This document shows positions 7,327-16,336 of a DNA stretch of 41,561 nucleotides, piece by piece. Made by a program: the position numbers and the translations under genes. A model generated the notes under the pieces. The model made no database searches. It was not told the origin of the DNA and saw nothing but the letters and a program-made list of their open reading frames with translations. Each line of letters starts with the position of its first letter. Within the stretch, counting starts at the first letter, position 1. The DNA comes from Bacteroidales bacterium UBA5833 (GTDB lineage: Bacteria > Bacteroidota > Bacteroidia > Bacteroidales > Lentimicrobiaceae), in the NCBI GenBank assembly GCA_002433025.1, contig DJGZ01000043.1, positions 1-41,561 on the forward strand, in the 5' to 3' direction.

Positions 7327-9372
7327 ATGGAAAAGCAGAATGCCCTGGCGCGTATCCGGCAGCTACGCGAAGAATTACAGGCCCACAATTACCGTTATTA
7401 CCAGCTCGCCTCACCCGTCATAAGCGATTATGAATTTGATCAGTTGCTGAAAGAGCTTGAAGCCCTTGAAAAAGAGTTTCCCGAATTTCTAAGTCCTAAC
7501 AGCCCGACCCAAAGGGTTGGCGGGGAAATTACCCGCGAATTCTTAAGTGTTAAGCATAAATATCCTATGCTTTCATTGGATAATACTTATTCGGCAGGCG
7601 AATTGCGCGATTTTGACAACAGGGTAAACCGGTTACTGACTGAGCCGTATGAGTATGTGTGTGAGCTGAAGATCGACGGTGTTTCGATCAGCCTTATTTA
7701 TGAAAACGGGGCTTTGGTACAGGCCATCACGCGCGGTGACGGGATTCAGGGAGATGATGTAACAGCTAATGTAAAGACCATACAATCTGTTCCGCTGGTG
7801 CTTGAGCCGGGTGATTATCCTGATTCTTTCGAAGTCAGGGGGGAGATTTTTATGCCGCGGGCCGGTTTTGACCGCATGAACCGTCAGCGGGAGGATGAAG
7901 GGGAGCAACCATTTGCCAATCCCCGCAATGCCACCGCAGGCACATTGAAAACCCAGGACTCTCAAGAGGTAGCACGCCGGCCACTGGATATCTTTGTTTA
8001 TTACCTGTTGGGTGAAAAGATCGCGGGAGATGGGCATTTTGAAAGGCTGAATATACTGCGCAAATGGGGATTCAAGGTATGCGATATCAAAGCCAGGTGT
8101 CAGGGCATTGAAGAGGTGATCCGTTTTATTGATGAGGTTGGCGATGGCAGGAGCCAGCTCGATTTTGACATCGACGGTGTTGTGATTAAAGTAAATTCAA
8201 TTTCCCAGCAGGAGAAACTGGGATTTACTTCCAAATCGCCAAGGTGGGCCATTGCTTACAAATATAAGGCAGAAGAAGCCAGTACGAAGCTTTTGTCAAT
8301 CGATTACCAGGTTGGAAGGACCGGGGCTGTGACTCCCGTGGCGAACCTTGAGCCCGTAACTCTTTCAGGAACTACCGTGAAACGTGCCACATTGCATAAT
8401 GCCGACGTGATGGCAGCCCTTGACGTCAGAATAGGCGATATTGTGATTGTTGAAAAAGGTGGGGAAATCATTCCAAAGATTACAGCGGTAGACTACAATG
8501 CCCGTCGCCCTGAATCGAAGCCTGCGGGATTTATCAGTCATTGCCCCGAATGCGGAACAGCTCTGCAACGCAAGGAAGGGGAGGTGGCATGGTACTGTCC
8601 CAATGAGACCGGCTGTCCGCCGCAGATCAAAGGAAAACTGGTTCACTTCATCGCCAGAAAGGCTATGAATATCGATAGTCTTGGCGAAGGCAAGATTGAA
8701 ATGCTGTTCGACAGCGGCCTTGTTAGGAATATTGCCGATTTATACGATTTGACTTATGATAAACTACTCGGGCTTGAAAAAGTAGTTACCGGAGAGGATG
8801 GTAAAACGAAAAAGATCAGTTTCAGGGAGAAAACTGTTCAGAATATCCTGAATGGTATTGAAAACTCAAAGTCCGTACCTTTCGAAAGGGTGCTTTTTGC
8901 CCTTGGAATCAGGTTTGTAGGTGAAACAGTGGCCAAAAAACTTGCCAGACACTATCGTTCCATTGATAACCTGGCCTGTGCAACTTCAGATGAGTTGATT
9001 ACCGTAGATGAGATCGGGGAAAAAATTGCCGGCAGTGTTTTGAACTTCTTTGCCGATCAGTCTGGTACAGCGCTGATCGGAAGGTTGAAGGATGCAGGTA
9101 TTCAACTGCAGTCGGCGGATGAGGCTGTATCGGAAACAAATTTGCTTAGTGGAAAAACGTTTGTTGTGAGTGGCGTTTTTACTTCTTTTACCCGTGAAGG
9201 CCTTAAATCTGTCATTGAAGCAAATGGCGGAAAGCTAAGCGGTTCCGTATCGTCGAAAACCGATTACGTCGTTGCCGGTGATAATATGGGCCCCGAAAAG
9301 CGGAGAAAGGCTGAAAGTCTGGGAGTAAAAATTATCACCGAGAATGAGTTTAAAGGCATGATCGGAGTCTGA
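7327..9372 (+). CDS. ligA: NAD-dependent DNA ligase LigA
   Basis: Seals nicks in duplex DNA during replication and repair, using NAD+ as adenylate donor. At 681 residues it is full length for the family. It has the N-terminal Ia domain (NYRYYQLASPVISDYEFD), the adenylation domain with catalytic K115 in ELKIDG, the OB fold (GRTGAVTPVANLEPV) and a four-cysteine zinc finger (about 406-433, CPECG...YCPNETGCP). Helix-hairpin-helix repeats (about 510-585) and a C-terminal BRCT domain (about 605-681, LLSGKTFVVSG) follow. All key elements are intact. It converges with the GIN-domain gene, and a hairpin lies between them. Confidence 0.98.
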   Translation: MEKQNALARIRQLREELQAHNYRYYQLASPVISDYEFDQLLKELEALEKEFPEFLSPNSPTQRVGGEITREFLSVKHKYPMLSLDNTYSAGELRDFDNRVNRLLTEPYEYVCELKIDGVSISLIYENGALVQAITRGDGIQGDDVTANVKTIQSVPLVLEPGDYPDSFEVRGEIFMPRAGFDRMNRQREDEGEQPFANPRNATAGTLKTQDSQEVARRPLDIFVYYLLGEKIAGDGHFERLNILRKWGFKVCDIKARCQGIEEVIRFIDEVGDGRSQLDFDIDGVVIKVNSISQQEKLGFTSKSPRWAIAYKYKAEEASTKLLSIDYQVGRTGAVTPVANLEPVTLSGTTVKRATLHNADVMAALDVRIGDIVIVEKGGEIIPKITAVDYNARRPESKPAGFISHCPECGTALQRKEGEVAWYCPNETGCPPQIKGKLVHFIARKAMNIDSLGEGKIEMLFDSGLVRNIADLYDLTYDKLLGLEKVVTGEDGKTKKISFREKTVQNILNGIENSKSVPFERVLFALGIRFVGETVAKKLARHYRSIDNLACATSDELITVDEIGEKIAGSVLNFFADQSGTALIGRLKDAGIQLQSADEAVSETNLLSGKTFVVSGVFTSFTREGLKSVIEANGGKLSGSVSSKTDYVVAGDNMGPEKRRKAESLGVKIITENEFKGMIGV

Positions 9373-9396
9373 TACTGCCTGATGCAAAAAGAAAAG

Positions 9397-9424
9397 AAAG
9401 GCCTCCCTGAACCGGGAAGCCTTT
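9397..9424 (-). terminator. Terminator between ligA and the GIN-domain operon
   Basis: The inverted repeat AAAGGCcTCCC / GGGAaGCCTTT has one mismatch and a 6-base loop. The adjacent A-rich stretch (9386-9396) becomes a U-run on the minus strand, so it chiefly terminates the GIN-domain operon. It may also serve ligA. Confidence 0.75.
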
Positions 9425-9447
9425 GATGTTCTGACTGATCGATGATT

Positions 9448-10161
9448 TTAACCTTTACGGATTTTACTGGCTCCGCTCATGTCAGAATCAACCTGCTGCG
9501 GATTGCCTGTATATGTTATGTTACAGGCTCCGCTTCCGTCGACTTTTAATGATCCGGTTACATAAACCTTCGAATTGGATGCTCCGCTGCAATCAAGGGT
9601 GCAATTGGTTGTTTTAAAGTCTTCAGCGTCTATTTTAGTAGCGCCACTCAGTTCAGCCTCAAATTCTTCTGCATCTCCTTTCAGTATTATTTTGGAAGAG
9701 CCGCTTGCGTTACATTTCAATTTGATTGCCGACAGATTCAGATCGACTTTGGTAGCGCCGGACCCATCTATAAGCAGGTGCTTGAATTTCATAGGGTTGG
9801 TGCCGGATATTTTTACCGCCCCGCTCAGATCTATTTCATCAATATTGATAAAAGAAACGTAAGCCGTCGGAGATTCCGTTCCTATAATCCTCGTGTTGTT
9901 TTCCAACCTGAGGATAAGCTTGTCACCTTTAACTTCTGAAATCACTCTTTCAAGCAATTCTTCACTGGCTTCCAGGGATAGAGATGCTGAATTTCCCTGT
10001 GTAAGGATTACATTAAATGCGCCGCTGACTTCTATTTTCGTAAAATTCCCGACTTTGCGGTCCTGTTTTTCAGCTTTAACTGTCAGGGTAATGGTCATCA
10101 GAAGAACAATGAGCATGATGACCTGAAGGGCCAGATTTTTCTTTGCAGTGATGGTTTTCAT
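9448..10161 (-). CDS. Exported GIN-domain (DUF2807) adhesin-head-like protein
   Basis: A 237-residue exported protein with a hydrophobic signal segment (about 8-30). The rest is a repetitive beta-rich domain of the GIN/DUF2807 type (VGNFTKIEVSGAFNVILTQG, then recurrent SGATKID, DGSGA and SGASK motifs), expected to fold as a right-handed beta-helix outside the cytoplasm. The family is widespread in Bacteroidota and its molecular role is not established. It is the last gene of a four-gene operon headed by an ECF sigma factor, 42 bases after the gene before it. That suggests it is either a target or a component of an envelope response. Confidence 0.85.
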   Translation of the reverse strand: MKTITAKKNLALQVIMLIVLLMTITLTVKAEKQDRKVGNFTKIEVSGAFNVILTQGNSASLSLEASEELLERVISEVKGDKLILRLENNTRIIGTESPTAYVSFINIDEIDLSGAVKISGTNPMKFKHLLIDGSGATKVDLNLSAIKLKCNASGSSKIILKGDAEEFEAELSGATKIDAEDFKTTNCTLDCSGASNSKVYVTGSLKVDGSGACNITYTGNPQQVDSDMSGASKIRKG

Positions 10162-10203
10162 GGTTTTGTGATTTTAGTTGATTCAGTGTTGGTTTTGAAT
10201 TTA

Positions 10204-11256
10204 TCAGTAAAGTTTTACATCGCTGTTTCTGCCTTTGATGCTTACCCTGGCAGAAGGGCTTTTGTCAGTTCCGACGGTTCCGCTGTAGAGGCTTGAAGTC
10301 ATGGATTTCTCAGTGACTGTAACGGCGGATTTCTGCGGATAGCGGCACCCTCCGAAACTCATATCGGCATTCAGCCTGTAAGAGGCAGATGGAGCGATTC
10401 CAAGGTTAATATTGTTGAACGAGGCATCCAGGCTTATGTTCGAGAATGACGGATTTACATTGTTCACATCAAGTCCGCCATATTGTAAAGCAAGCTCAAG
10501 GCGGTTGATCAGCGCGTCGATCTTTATTGCGGTGAACTTTGCAGATCCCTCCATGCCTGAGATCTTCTCAATGCCGATGTTGTCATATTGTGAATCAATC
10601 CTGATCCCTGTAAGTGTTTTAATATTAATGGTGGAAAACTTTGAATCCATATCAATGAAATCGGCGGTGCCCAGATTTATAGTGCTGTATTGTAAATCCA
10701 ATCTGCCTTTGCCAAGTGATTCAATCTTTCCGGTACTGAACTTCAGGATAATCTCAAAGTCGGGGTTTGTGAACTTTTTCAGGGTAAGGCTGCCGTATTC
10801 AACCACAAGCTTCGCAGGCGCTGTGGTTGCGTCGGTATAAAGGCTGCCGAACCGGCTTTCGATGTCAAGTCTGGTCGATTCCGGCATCCTGATGGTGTAA
10901 TCAACCGAGAATGAGGTTGATTTGTTTCCGGAACTGATACTGCCGGTTTCTGTTTTAATTTCGACCAGTGATGCAGATCCTGTAATGACCGGCTTTATCT
11001 GGTCAAGTACGCGCAGGGCATCTTTCTCATTCCGCGTATCCACCCGGATTTCAACATCCACACTGATTTCGTTCTTGTCCCACACGGTGCAGCTGACCTT
11101 TCCGAAACTGGATTCAACCTTCAGTAGAACATCACTGTTGACCTTAAACTGTTTACTGATGTTTTTGGTTCTTGTTTCCTTCTGGGCCAGGCCAAACAAC
11201 GGTGCAGCCATTAAGGAAATGATGAGCAATGCCGTTTTAACAAAATTTGGTTTCAT
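10204..11256 (-). CDS. Exported beta-repeat (DUF4097-like) protein of the ECF operon
   Basis: About 350 residues from the preferred start MKPNFVKTAL (11256). An upstream in-frame ATG (11316) would add 20 polar residues before the signal peptide and overlap the previous gene much more. The signal peptide ends near GLAQ. The mature part has beta-strand repeats (VESSFGKVSC, IESRFGSLYT, VEYGSLTLKK, LQYGGLDVNN) typical of DUF4097/adhesin-like beta-helices, related in style to the next gene. It overlaps the 3' end of the putative anti-sigma gene by 20 bases, implying coupled translation. Function unknown; probably periplasmic or surface-exposed. Confidence 0.78.
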   Translation of the reverse strand: MKPNFVKTALLIISLMAAPLFGLAQKETRTKNISKQFKVNSDVLLKVESSFGKVSCTVWDKNEISVDVEIRVDTRNEKDALRVLDQIKPVITGSASLVEIKTETGSISSGNKSTSFSVDYTIRMPESTRLDIESRFGSLYTDATTAPAKLVVEYGSLTLKKFTNPDFEIILKFSTGKIESLGKGRLDLQYSTINLGTADFIDMDSKFSTINIKTLTGIRIDSQYDNIGIEKISGMEGSAKFTAIKIDALINRLELALQYGGLDVNNVNPSFSNISLDASFNNINLGIAPSASYRLNADMSFGGCRYPQKSAVTVTEKSMTSSLYSGTVGTDKSPSARVSIKGRNSDVKLY

Positions 11257-11833
11257 GATATCCGATATTAAGGTTGTTTTTTGAGGATTCTTCAATTTTA
11301 TGCCGGGGCTGATCAATCTGATTGATTACATGATCCAGCAGACCGTTGAGTACCCGGTAATTGTTCCTGATCGCGTTCAGCACGCGCTCATCTTTTTTCC
11401 CTTCAATGTATTCGGTTTTCAGTGCTTCTGTTGACACTTTTAATTCTCTGACCTGTTCGGAGATCATTGCCTTGACTTTTTCTGCCTCTGGTCCTGATCC
11501 GGCCATTTCCTTGATGGTCCTAAGTTTCTGATCCGAGACACTGGTATAATAGTATTCAATTTCGCGGATCTCGTCCGGTGTGGTATTTTTTCCGGCCAGC
11601 ACAGCCTGATCAGGCCTGAGCATGATGGTGTATATGGCCGCGCCGAAACTTGCAATGATCAGCACCGAAGCCGCAATTTTAAACCATTTGCCGATGGTGG
11701 TGTATTGCACCGAACGCTTTGCCTGATCTTCCAGCTTCAGTTTTGCCAGGAAACGTTCTTCATGCCCGCTCCGGGGTTCCCCCTCATCGAAGTCCTGCCT
11801 GTGATTGCGGATAAAGTCCTGTATGGTTTTCAT
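11237..11833 (-). CDS. Putative membrane-anchored anti-sigma factor
   Basis: About 198 residues from MKTIQDFIRN (11833). A longer frame would overlap the sigma gene, whereas this start leaves a 19-base gap. It has an N-terminal charged cytosolic segment of about 45 residues, one transmembrane helix (about 45-72, FKIAASVLIIASFGAAIYTIML) and a helical, probably coiled-coil, periplasmic part rich in Glu and Lys. No zinc-binding HxxxCxxC motif is visible, so it is not a classical ZAS anti-sigma factor. The anti-sigma role is inferred from topology and its position directly after an ECF sigma gene. Confidence 0.7.
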   Translation of the reverse strand: MKTIQDFIRNHRQDFDEGEPRSGHEERFLAKLKLEDQAKRSVQYTTIGKWFKIAASVLIIASFGAAIYTIMLRPDQAVLAGKNTTPDEIREIEYYYTSVSDQKLRTIKEMAGSGPEAEKVKAMISEQVRELKVSTEALKTEYIEGKKDERVLNAIRNNYRVLNGLLDHVINQIDQPRHKIEESSKNNLNIGYHETKFC

Positions 11834-11852
11834 GATCTTGCTTTCTGCTTTG

Positions 11853-12413
11853 TTACTTGTTTCTACCTGCCGGTGATCTTCGGGAATAATCACTGAGCAG
11901 GCTGATCAGCGCTTGTCTGGCCCTTGAAAGCCTTGTCCTTACATTGCCGGGGTTCAGTTTCAGAATATCCCCGATCTCTTCCTGGTCCATCCCTTCGAAC
12001 AGGTAAAGCGAAAGGATAACCCGGTAATCATTATGTAACTGATCCATGGCATTTTTCACTGCATTTACCTGTAATTCAACAGACCCGTCTTCAGCATCAT
12101 CTCCGGTCTCCGGTATCTCGGGCAGTGTATCGGTCAGGAACATATCCGGATTACGGTTCTTCAAATGATCCATGGCGTTATTGATCACAATCCGCCTGAG
12201 CCAGTAGTAAAACGGAGATTTGCCCCTGTAACTCTTAATGGACCTGAACGCGTCAATAAAGGAATTCTGCATAATGTCCTCGGCGTCCGCGCTTACACTG
12301 ACCATCCGCAGGCAGGTGTTATACATCGGCTTGTAATACTGCCGGTATATATCCATCTGGGCCTGGCGGTTGCCCGATTTACATTCTTCTACCAATTGAT
12401 CCACCTGATCCAT
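11853..12413 (-). CDS. ECF-type RNA polymerase sigma factor (sigma-70 family)
   Basis: At 186 residues this is a typical group 4 sigma factor. Region 2 (about 20-90) contains DAEDIMQNSFIDAFRSIKSYRGKSPFYYWLRRIVINNAMDHLKN, the core-binding and -10-recognition helices. Region 4 (about 125-178) has a helix-turn-helix, EGMDQEEIGDILKLNPGNVRTRLSRARQAL. Regions 1.2 and 3 are absent, as expected. It heads the operon with the putative anti-sigma factor and two exported beta-repeat proteins, so it probably answers an envelope signal and may regulate its own operon. No canonical TAnnTTTG box is evident upstream, which would fit promoter recognition by an alternative sigma factor. Confidence 0.93.
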   Translation of the reverse strand: MDQVDQLVEECKSGNRQAQMDIYRQYYKPMYNTCLRMVSVSADAEDIMQNSFIDAFRSIKSYRGKSPFYYWLRRIVINNAMDHLKNRNPDMFLTDTLPEIPETGDDAEDGSVELQVNAVKNAMDQLHNDYRVILSLYLFEGMDQEEIGDILKLNPGNVRTRLSRARQALISLLSDYSRRSPAGRNK

Positions 12414-12510
12414 TAATAAGCTGTTGGTAATATAAAGACCAGCGATCCGGAATTTTGTTACACTTTAAACAGACTTTTTTTATTCTGATTCTGATAATTT
12501 AGAATACTGA

Positions 12511-12541
12511 TTGCGATTTTCTGATCTATATTATATCTTTG
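12511..12541 (+). promoter_or_regulatory. Promoter of the secreted Asp-box-like protein gene
   Basis: TTG (12511-12513), 20 bases, then TATCTTTG (12534-12541) is a full match to the Bacteroidota consensus. Predicted start is near 12548, giving a leader of about 43 bases. Confidence 0.8.
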
Positions 12542-12590
12542 TAGATATTATTGCTGAAAAATTCCATTATAAACATTTAAATATTTTATT

Positions 12591-13868
12591 ATGAAAAAAT
12601 TGCTGATTGTTACCATGATGATCTTTTCATTTCATTCAGCCTTTTCTCAATGGAATGCACTGACCGGGTACCTTCAACAGGGGCCTGATTATTATTACGA
12701 AGGATATCTTGACTTTGATGTTTCACCCGATAACAGTATATATGTGGTTTACCGATATTCGGGTTATTCAATACATTACTCCTATTTTAGTAGGGCTAAA
12801 AGTGTTGATGGCGGTTTAAACTGGACATTTCCAGGCATTGGACCAACAGCTACACTTTATAAAATTCAATGTGTTGCGCCCTCTCAACTGGTTACTTTTA
12901 TTACCGATCAGGTGACCTCCTCTATCAGGACTACTTCTGATGACTTCGTTACCTGGGAAAATGTGCCTGGGCCCAATGTTGACGGATATTTTAATGGCTA
13001 CGATTTTATAGATATTTCCAGGGGCTTTGCGCTTAATAATTATCCCTGGGGACTGCTTGGAAAAGTTGAAAATGGAGAATATTCATCGACTCCGGGAGAT
13101 TCTGTTGACTTTGCTTATGGTTCGGTAAAAATGCTGAATGATACAACTGCCTTTATTCTGTGCCGGGATTTTAATTATCCTGGTTCAACCGTTCCCGGGA
13201 ACAATATGCTACTAAAAACGACTGATTTCGGAAATACCTGGACAACCATCTATAAGGATACCTTATATAACTTAAACCACTTTACTTTCATTGATGAAGA
13301 CAGAGGAATATTGGCAGGTAAAGAAGGTAAAATTATTCAGACGACAGATGGAGGATATTCCTGGACCACCATGAATTCCGGGGTCAGTTCCAACATTAAT
13401 TATACATACTCAAACAACAATATAAATTTTTGTGTTGGTGACAATGGATTGATTCTCCGAAATTATGAGGGTGAACCGGAATGGGAAGACATTTCTTTCG
13501 GCACAATGAATTACACGAAGATTAAAACAGATGCCAATAATTATGGCTATATTCTTGCTGAAGGGCAATATGCAGTAGATGCCAGGATACTGGCCAGTGA
13601 CTTTGTGCTATCCAATGCTGAAATTCCTGAAACCAATGATTTACTTTTTTACCCAAACCCCTGCCGCGATCAGCTTAATTACAGTTTTTCAAATCTGAAC
13701 CTTTTAAAACAGATAAGACTTCAGAATTCATCCGGACAGGAAGTGCTTTCCGTTGCCGGTAGTTTTAACGGACACCTGAATGTTTCAAATCTGGATTCCG
13801 GAATTTACTTTGTATCATTTGATACAGGGGATGGTGTGGTAACCAGAAAGCTGGTGATAATAAGATAA
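12591..13868 (+). CDS. T9SS-exported Asp-box/YCF48-like repeat protein
   Basis: A secreted 425-residue protein with a signal peptide (about 1-19, ending AFSQ). The body has repeats with the Asp-box style seen in sialidase and YCF48-like beta-propellers: SVDGGLNWTF, KTTDFGNTWTTI, QTTDGGYSWTTM. A type A T9SS sorting domain begins with FYPNPCRDQL and ends VVTRKLVIIR. No catalytic residues identify an enzyme, so a binding or structural surface role is more likely. The gene is visibly more AT-rich than its neighbours and has its own promoter. Only a weak hairpin (13881-13896) follows. Confidence 0.8.
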   Translation: MKKLLIVTMMIFSFHSAFSQWNALTGYLQQGPDYYYEGYLDFDVSPDNSIYVVYRYSGYSIHYSYFSRAKSVDGGLNWTFPGIGPTATLYKIQCVAPSQLVTFITDQVTSSIRTTSDDFVTWENVPGPNVDGYFNGYDFIDISRGFALNNYPWGLLGKVENGEYSSTPGDSVDFAYGSVKMLNDTTAFILCRDFNYPGSTVPGNNMLLKTTDFGNTWTTIYKDTLYNLNHFTFIDEDRGILAGKEGKIIQTTDGGYSWTTMNSGVSSNINYTYSNNNINFCVGDNGLILRNYEGEPEWEDISFGTMNYTKIKTDANNYGYILAEGQYAVDARILASDFVLSNAEIPETNDLLFYPNPCRDQLNYSFSNLNLLKQIRLQNSSGQEVLSVAGSFNGHLNVSNLDSGIYFVSFDTGDGVVTRKLVIIR

Positions 13869-13963
13869 TTGACTTTCCTGATCCCTGAAGCGGGGTATTT
13901 ATTTTCTTTCCTGTAAACTCATGGCTGCGGAATTCATTTTTCGGGCATATTGAGGTATTATCT

Positions 13964-13971
13964 TAAATTTG
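13964..13971 (+). promoter_or_regulatory. Candidate -7 element for the EamA transporter operon
   Basis: TAAATTTG matches TAnnTTTG and predicts a start near 13978, about 35 bases before the TTG start codon. The -33 box is weak. Confidence 0.4.
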
Positions 13972-14012
13972 CTTCTTTTTTGGAAAGAAACTCATTTAAC
14001 TGATCCCCGCTT

Positions 14013-14948
14013 TTGAAATCAGATATTTTCAAATACTATATTTTTGCCGTGCTCTCCATGCTCTTCTGGGGGCTGACTTTTGTCTGGTCAAAAATTGCAC
14101 TCGGCTATTACGAGCCCATAACCATAATTTTCATCCGGCTGGTGATCTCGTCGGCCATACTGGCGCTGACCGTTAAGCTGTGGGGCAAACAGCAAAAGAT
14201 TGAGCGCGCCGATCACAAATGGTTTTTAATGCTGGCGCTTGCACAACCTTTCTTTTATTTCCTTGGCGAAAACTACGGGCTTAAGTACGTTTCATCAACG
14301 GTTTCGTCTGTGATAATAGCCACCATTCCATTGTTCAGCCCTTTTGCGGCTTTTATGTTTGCCCGCGAAAAGACCAGTATATTCTCCTGGCTTGGCATTG
14401 TGGTTTCCTTTGCCGGAATCCTGGTCATGATCCTCAATCCCGACCTCAGCCTTAACGCTGCCCCCAAAGGAATTGCCTTTCTCTTTCTGGCGGTTTTCTC
14501 AGCTGTAATCTATTCGGCATTTGTGAAGAAGCTCACCGGCAAATACAGCGCCCTTACCATTATTGCCCGGCAGAACCTGCTGGGCGCCCTCTATTTTCTA
14601 CCACTGTTTCTGTTCTTCGATTTCGAATCCTTTATCCTTGTAAAACCAACCCAAAGCCTGGTGTTGGCGATACTGCAGCTTGCCGTATTCGGTTCCTGCC
14701 TTGCTTACATCTTTTTTATTATGGCTGTTGCGAAACTCGGAATGGTTAAAGCCAATATTTTTACCAATCTTATTCCGGTTTTTACGGCCGTTTTTTCTTA
14801 CTTTGTATTATACGAGGTGTTCAATATTCAGAAAATCAGCGGAATTATACTGGTTGTGATGGGTATTGTTGTTTCGCAATCGCGTGAAATCAGCCAGCTG
14901 ATCACAAAAGACCGTATTAATCTGAAAACCCCAAAACCACAGCTATGA
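14013..14948 (+). CDS. EamA/DMT-family transporter
   Basis: A 311-residue inner-membrane protein with about ten transmembrane helices in two EamA repeats (about 8-138 and 150-290). It has the family's opening FAVLSMLFWGLTFVWSKIAL and a repeat-end glycine-rich helix (GIILVVMGIVVSQ). EamA proteins typically export amino acids or other small metabolites; substrate unknown. The start appears to be TTG at 14013: the only nearby in-frame ATG (14058) would cut into the first helix. The stop overlaps the next gene's start by 4 bases (ATGA), so the two are translationally coupled. The neighbouring saccharopine-dehydrogenase-family enzyme hints at an amino-acid-related substrate, which is inference. 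Confidence 0.88.
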   Translation: MKSDIFKYYIFAVLSMLFWGLTFVWSKIALGYYEPITIIFIRLVISSAILALTVKLWGKQQKIERADHKWFLMLALAQPFFYFLGENYGLKYVSSTVSSVIIATIPLFSPFAAFMFAREKTSIFSWLGIVVSFAGILVMILNPDLSLNAAPKGIAFLFLAVFSAVIYSAFVKKLTGKYSALTIIARQNLLGALYFLPLFLFFDFESFILVKPTQSLVLAILQLAVFGSCLAYIFFIMAVAKLGMVKANIFTNLIPVFTAVFSYFVLYEVFNIQKISGIILVVMGIVVSQSREISQLITKDRINLKTPKPQL

Positions 14949-16084
14949 AAATATTGGTACTCGGTGCCGGGCTCGTTGGAGGTCCGATGGCAATGGATCT
15001 TGCCAGGGATGGTGAATTTGAAGTCACTTCGGCAGATATCAGCGCGGAAGCTTTGCTTAAACTCCGGGAATTTCCCGGAATTCAAACCATTAAGGCGGAT
15101 CTGGGCGATCTGCCTGAACTTGTCGCACTGGCCAACGGATTTGATCTGGTTGTGAGCGCGGTGCCCGGCCATATGGGCTACCACACGCTCGAAACCCTGA
15201 TTGAGTGCCGGAAGAATGTGGTGGATATAGCCTTCTTCCCTGAGGATATGTTCAGCCTCGATGAGAAAGCCAAAGCTTTGGGGGTGACCGTTATCTGCGA
15301 TATGGGCGTGGCCCCCGGCATGAGCAATGTGCTGCTGGGATACGGGGCCTCCATGCTCGACCATCTTGAAAAAGGCATTATTTATGTAGGCGGCCTGCCC
15401 GTGGTCAGGACCTGGCCTTATGAGTATAAAGCGGTATTTTCGCCCATAGATGTGATTGAAGAGTATACCCGGCCTGCACGTTACATCGACGGTGGCAGGT
15501 TGGTGGTTCGCGAAGCCCTGTCGGATCCCGAGCTGATTGATTTTCCGGGTATCGGCACCCTGGAAGCCTTTAACAGCGATGGTTTGCGTACCCTGGCCAC
15601 TACGTTGAAGGGAGATTATATGATAGAGAAGACCCTGAGGTATAAGGGGCATATAGAGAAAATGGCCGTGCTGCGGGATACCGGCTTTTTCAGCAAAGAA
15701 CCGCTGAACATCAACGGAACGCTGATCAGCCCGTTGGAATTTACTTCCAGGCTGCTCTTCCCGAAATGGAAACTGGAACCCGGAGAAGAAGATCTTACGG
15801 TGATGCAGGTCATCACCGAAGGCACCAGGGACGGGGTCAGGCAGCGGTACACCTGGAACCTTTATGACCGCTACGATACAGCAAGCGGGATTCACTCGAT
15901 GGCCCGGACTACCGGATTTGCCGCGACCATGGCCGCCAGGCTGATTGCAGGGGGGCTCTATCATGAAAAAGGAGTGTCGGCACCCGAGTTTCTCGGCCGG
16001 AATCCGGTTTTCGTCAATTATCTTTTAGAAGGACTCAGAAGGAGAGGGGTGGTATACCGGGAAAGTCACCAGGTGATCGGATGA
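14945..16084 (+). CDS. Saccharopine dehydrogenase-family NAD(P)-dependent oxidoreductase
   Basis: A cytoplasmic 379-residue enzyme. An N-terminal Rossmann fold opens with MKILVLGAGLVGG (G7, G9, G12) and is followed by the Sacchrp_dh_NADP-type core (VVSAVPGHMGYHTLETLIE). The C-terminal catalytic-like part has CDMGVAPGMSNVLLGYGA, a signature shared with lysine 6-dehydrogenase-like and saccharopine dehydrogenase-like proteins. Family members oxidise or form secondary-amine adducts of amino acids. Whether this one acts on lysine derivatives cannot be decided from sequence. It overlaps the EamA gene by 4 bases and is its operon partner. Confidence 0.85.
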   Translation: MKILVLGAGLVGGPMAMDLARDGEFEVTSADISAEALLKLREFPGIQTIKADLGDLPELVALANGFDLVVSAVPGHMGYHTLETLIECRKNVVDIAFFPEDMFSLDEKAKALGVTVICDMGVAPGMSNVLLGYGASMLDHLEKGIIYVGGLPVVRTWPYEYKAVFSPIDVIEEYTRPARYIDGGRLVVREALSDPELIDFPGIGTLEAFNSDGLRTLATTLKGDYMIEKTLRYKGHIEKMAVLRDTGFFSKEPLNINGTLISPLEFTSRLLFPKWKLEPGEEDLTVMQVITEGTRDGVRQRYTWNLYDRYDTASGIHSMARTTGFAATMAARLIAGGLYHEKGVSAPEFLGRNPVFVNYLLEGLRRRGVVYRESHQVIG

Positions 16085-16336
16085 TTCACCGGATGAATTC
16101 GTAAAACGTAGGATAAACATTCGTTTACCTTTTGTTCAGTCAGGGATTGCTGTTCATTCTCATTCCCTTATTGTTTTATTTTCCGGAGAGAATCTCTCCT
16201 GTTGATCAATTTCTTTTTTTATCAGATATTCATTTGTCAGGGTGTTACTTTCCGGCCCGGTTTATATTAATTCAGGAACGATGTATTAATCACACTAACA
16301 GTGCAGGCCGGCACGGTAAACTCCGGCACAAAACCC

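Noticed and set aside
14828..15964. Minus-strand frame of 378 codons
   Set aside because: It is antisense to the saccharopine-dehydrogenase-family gene, whose frame has clear conserved motifs. Its own translation is rich in His, Gly and Gln with no fold signature.
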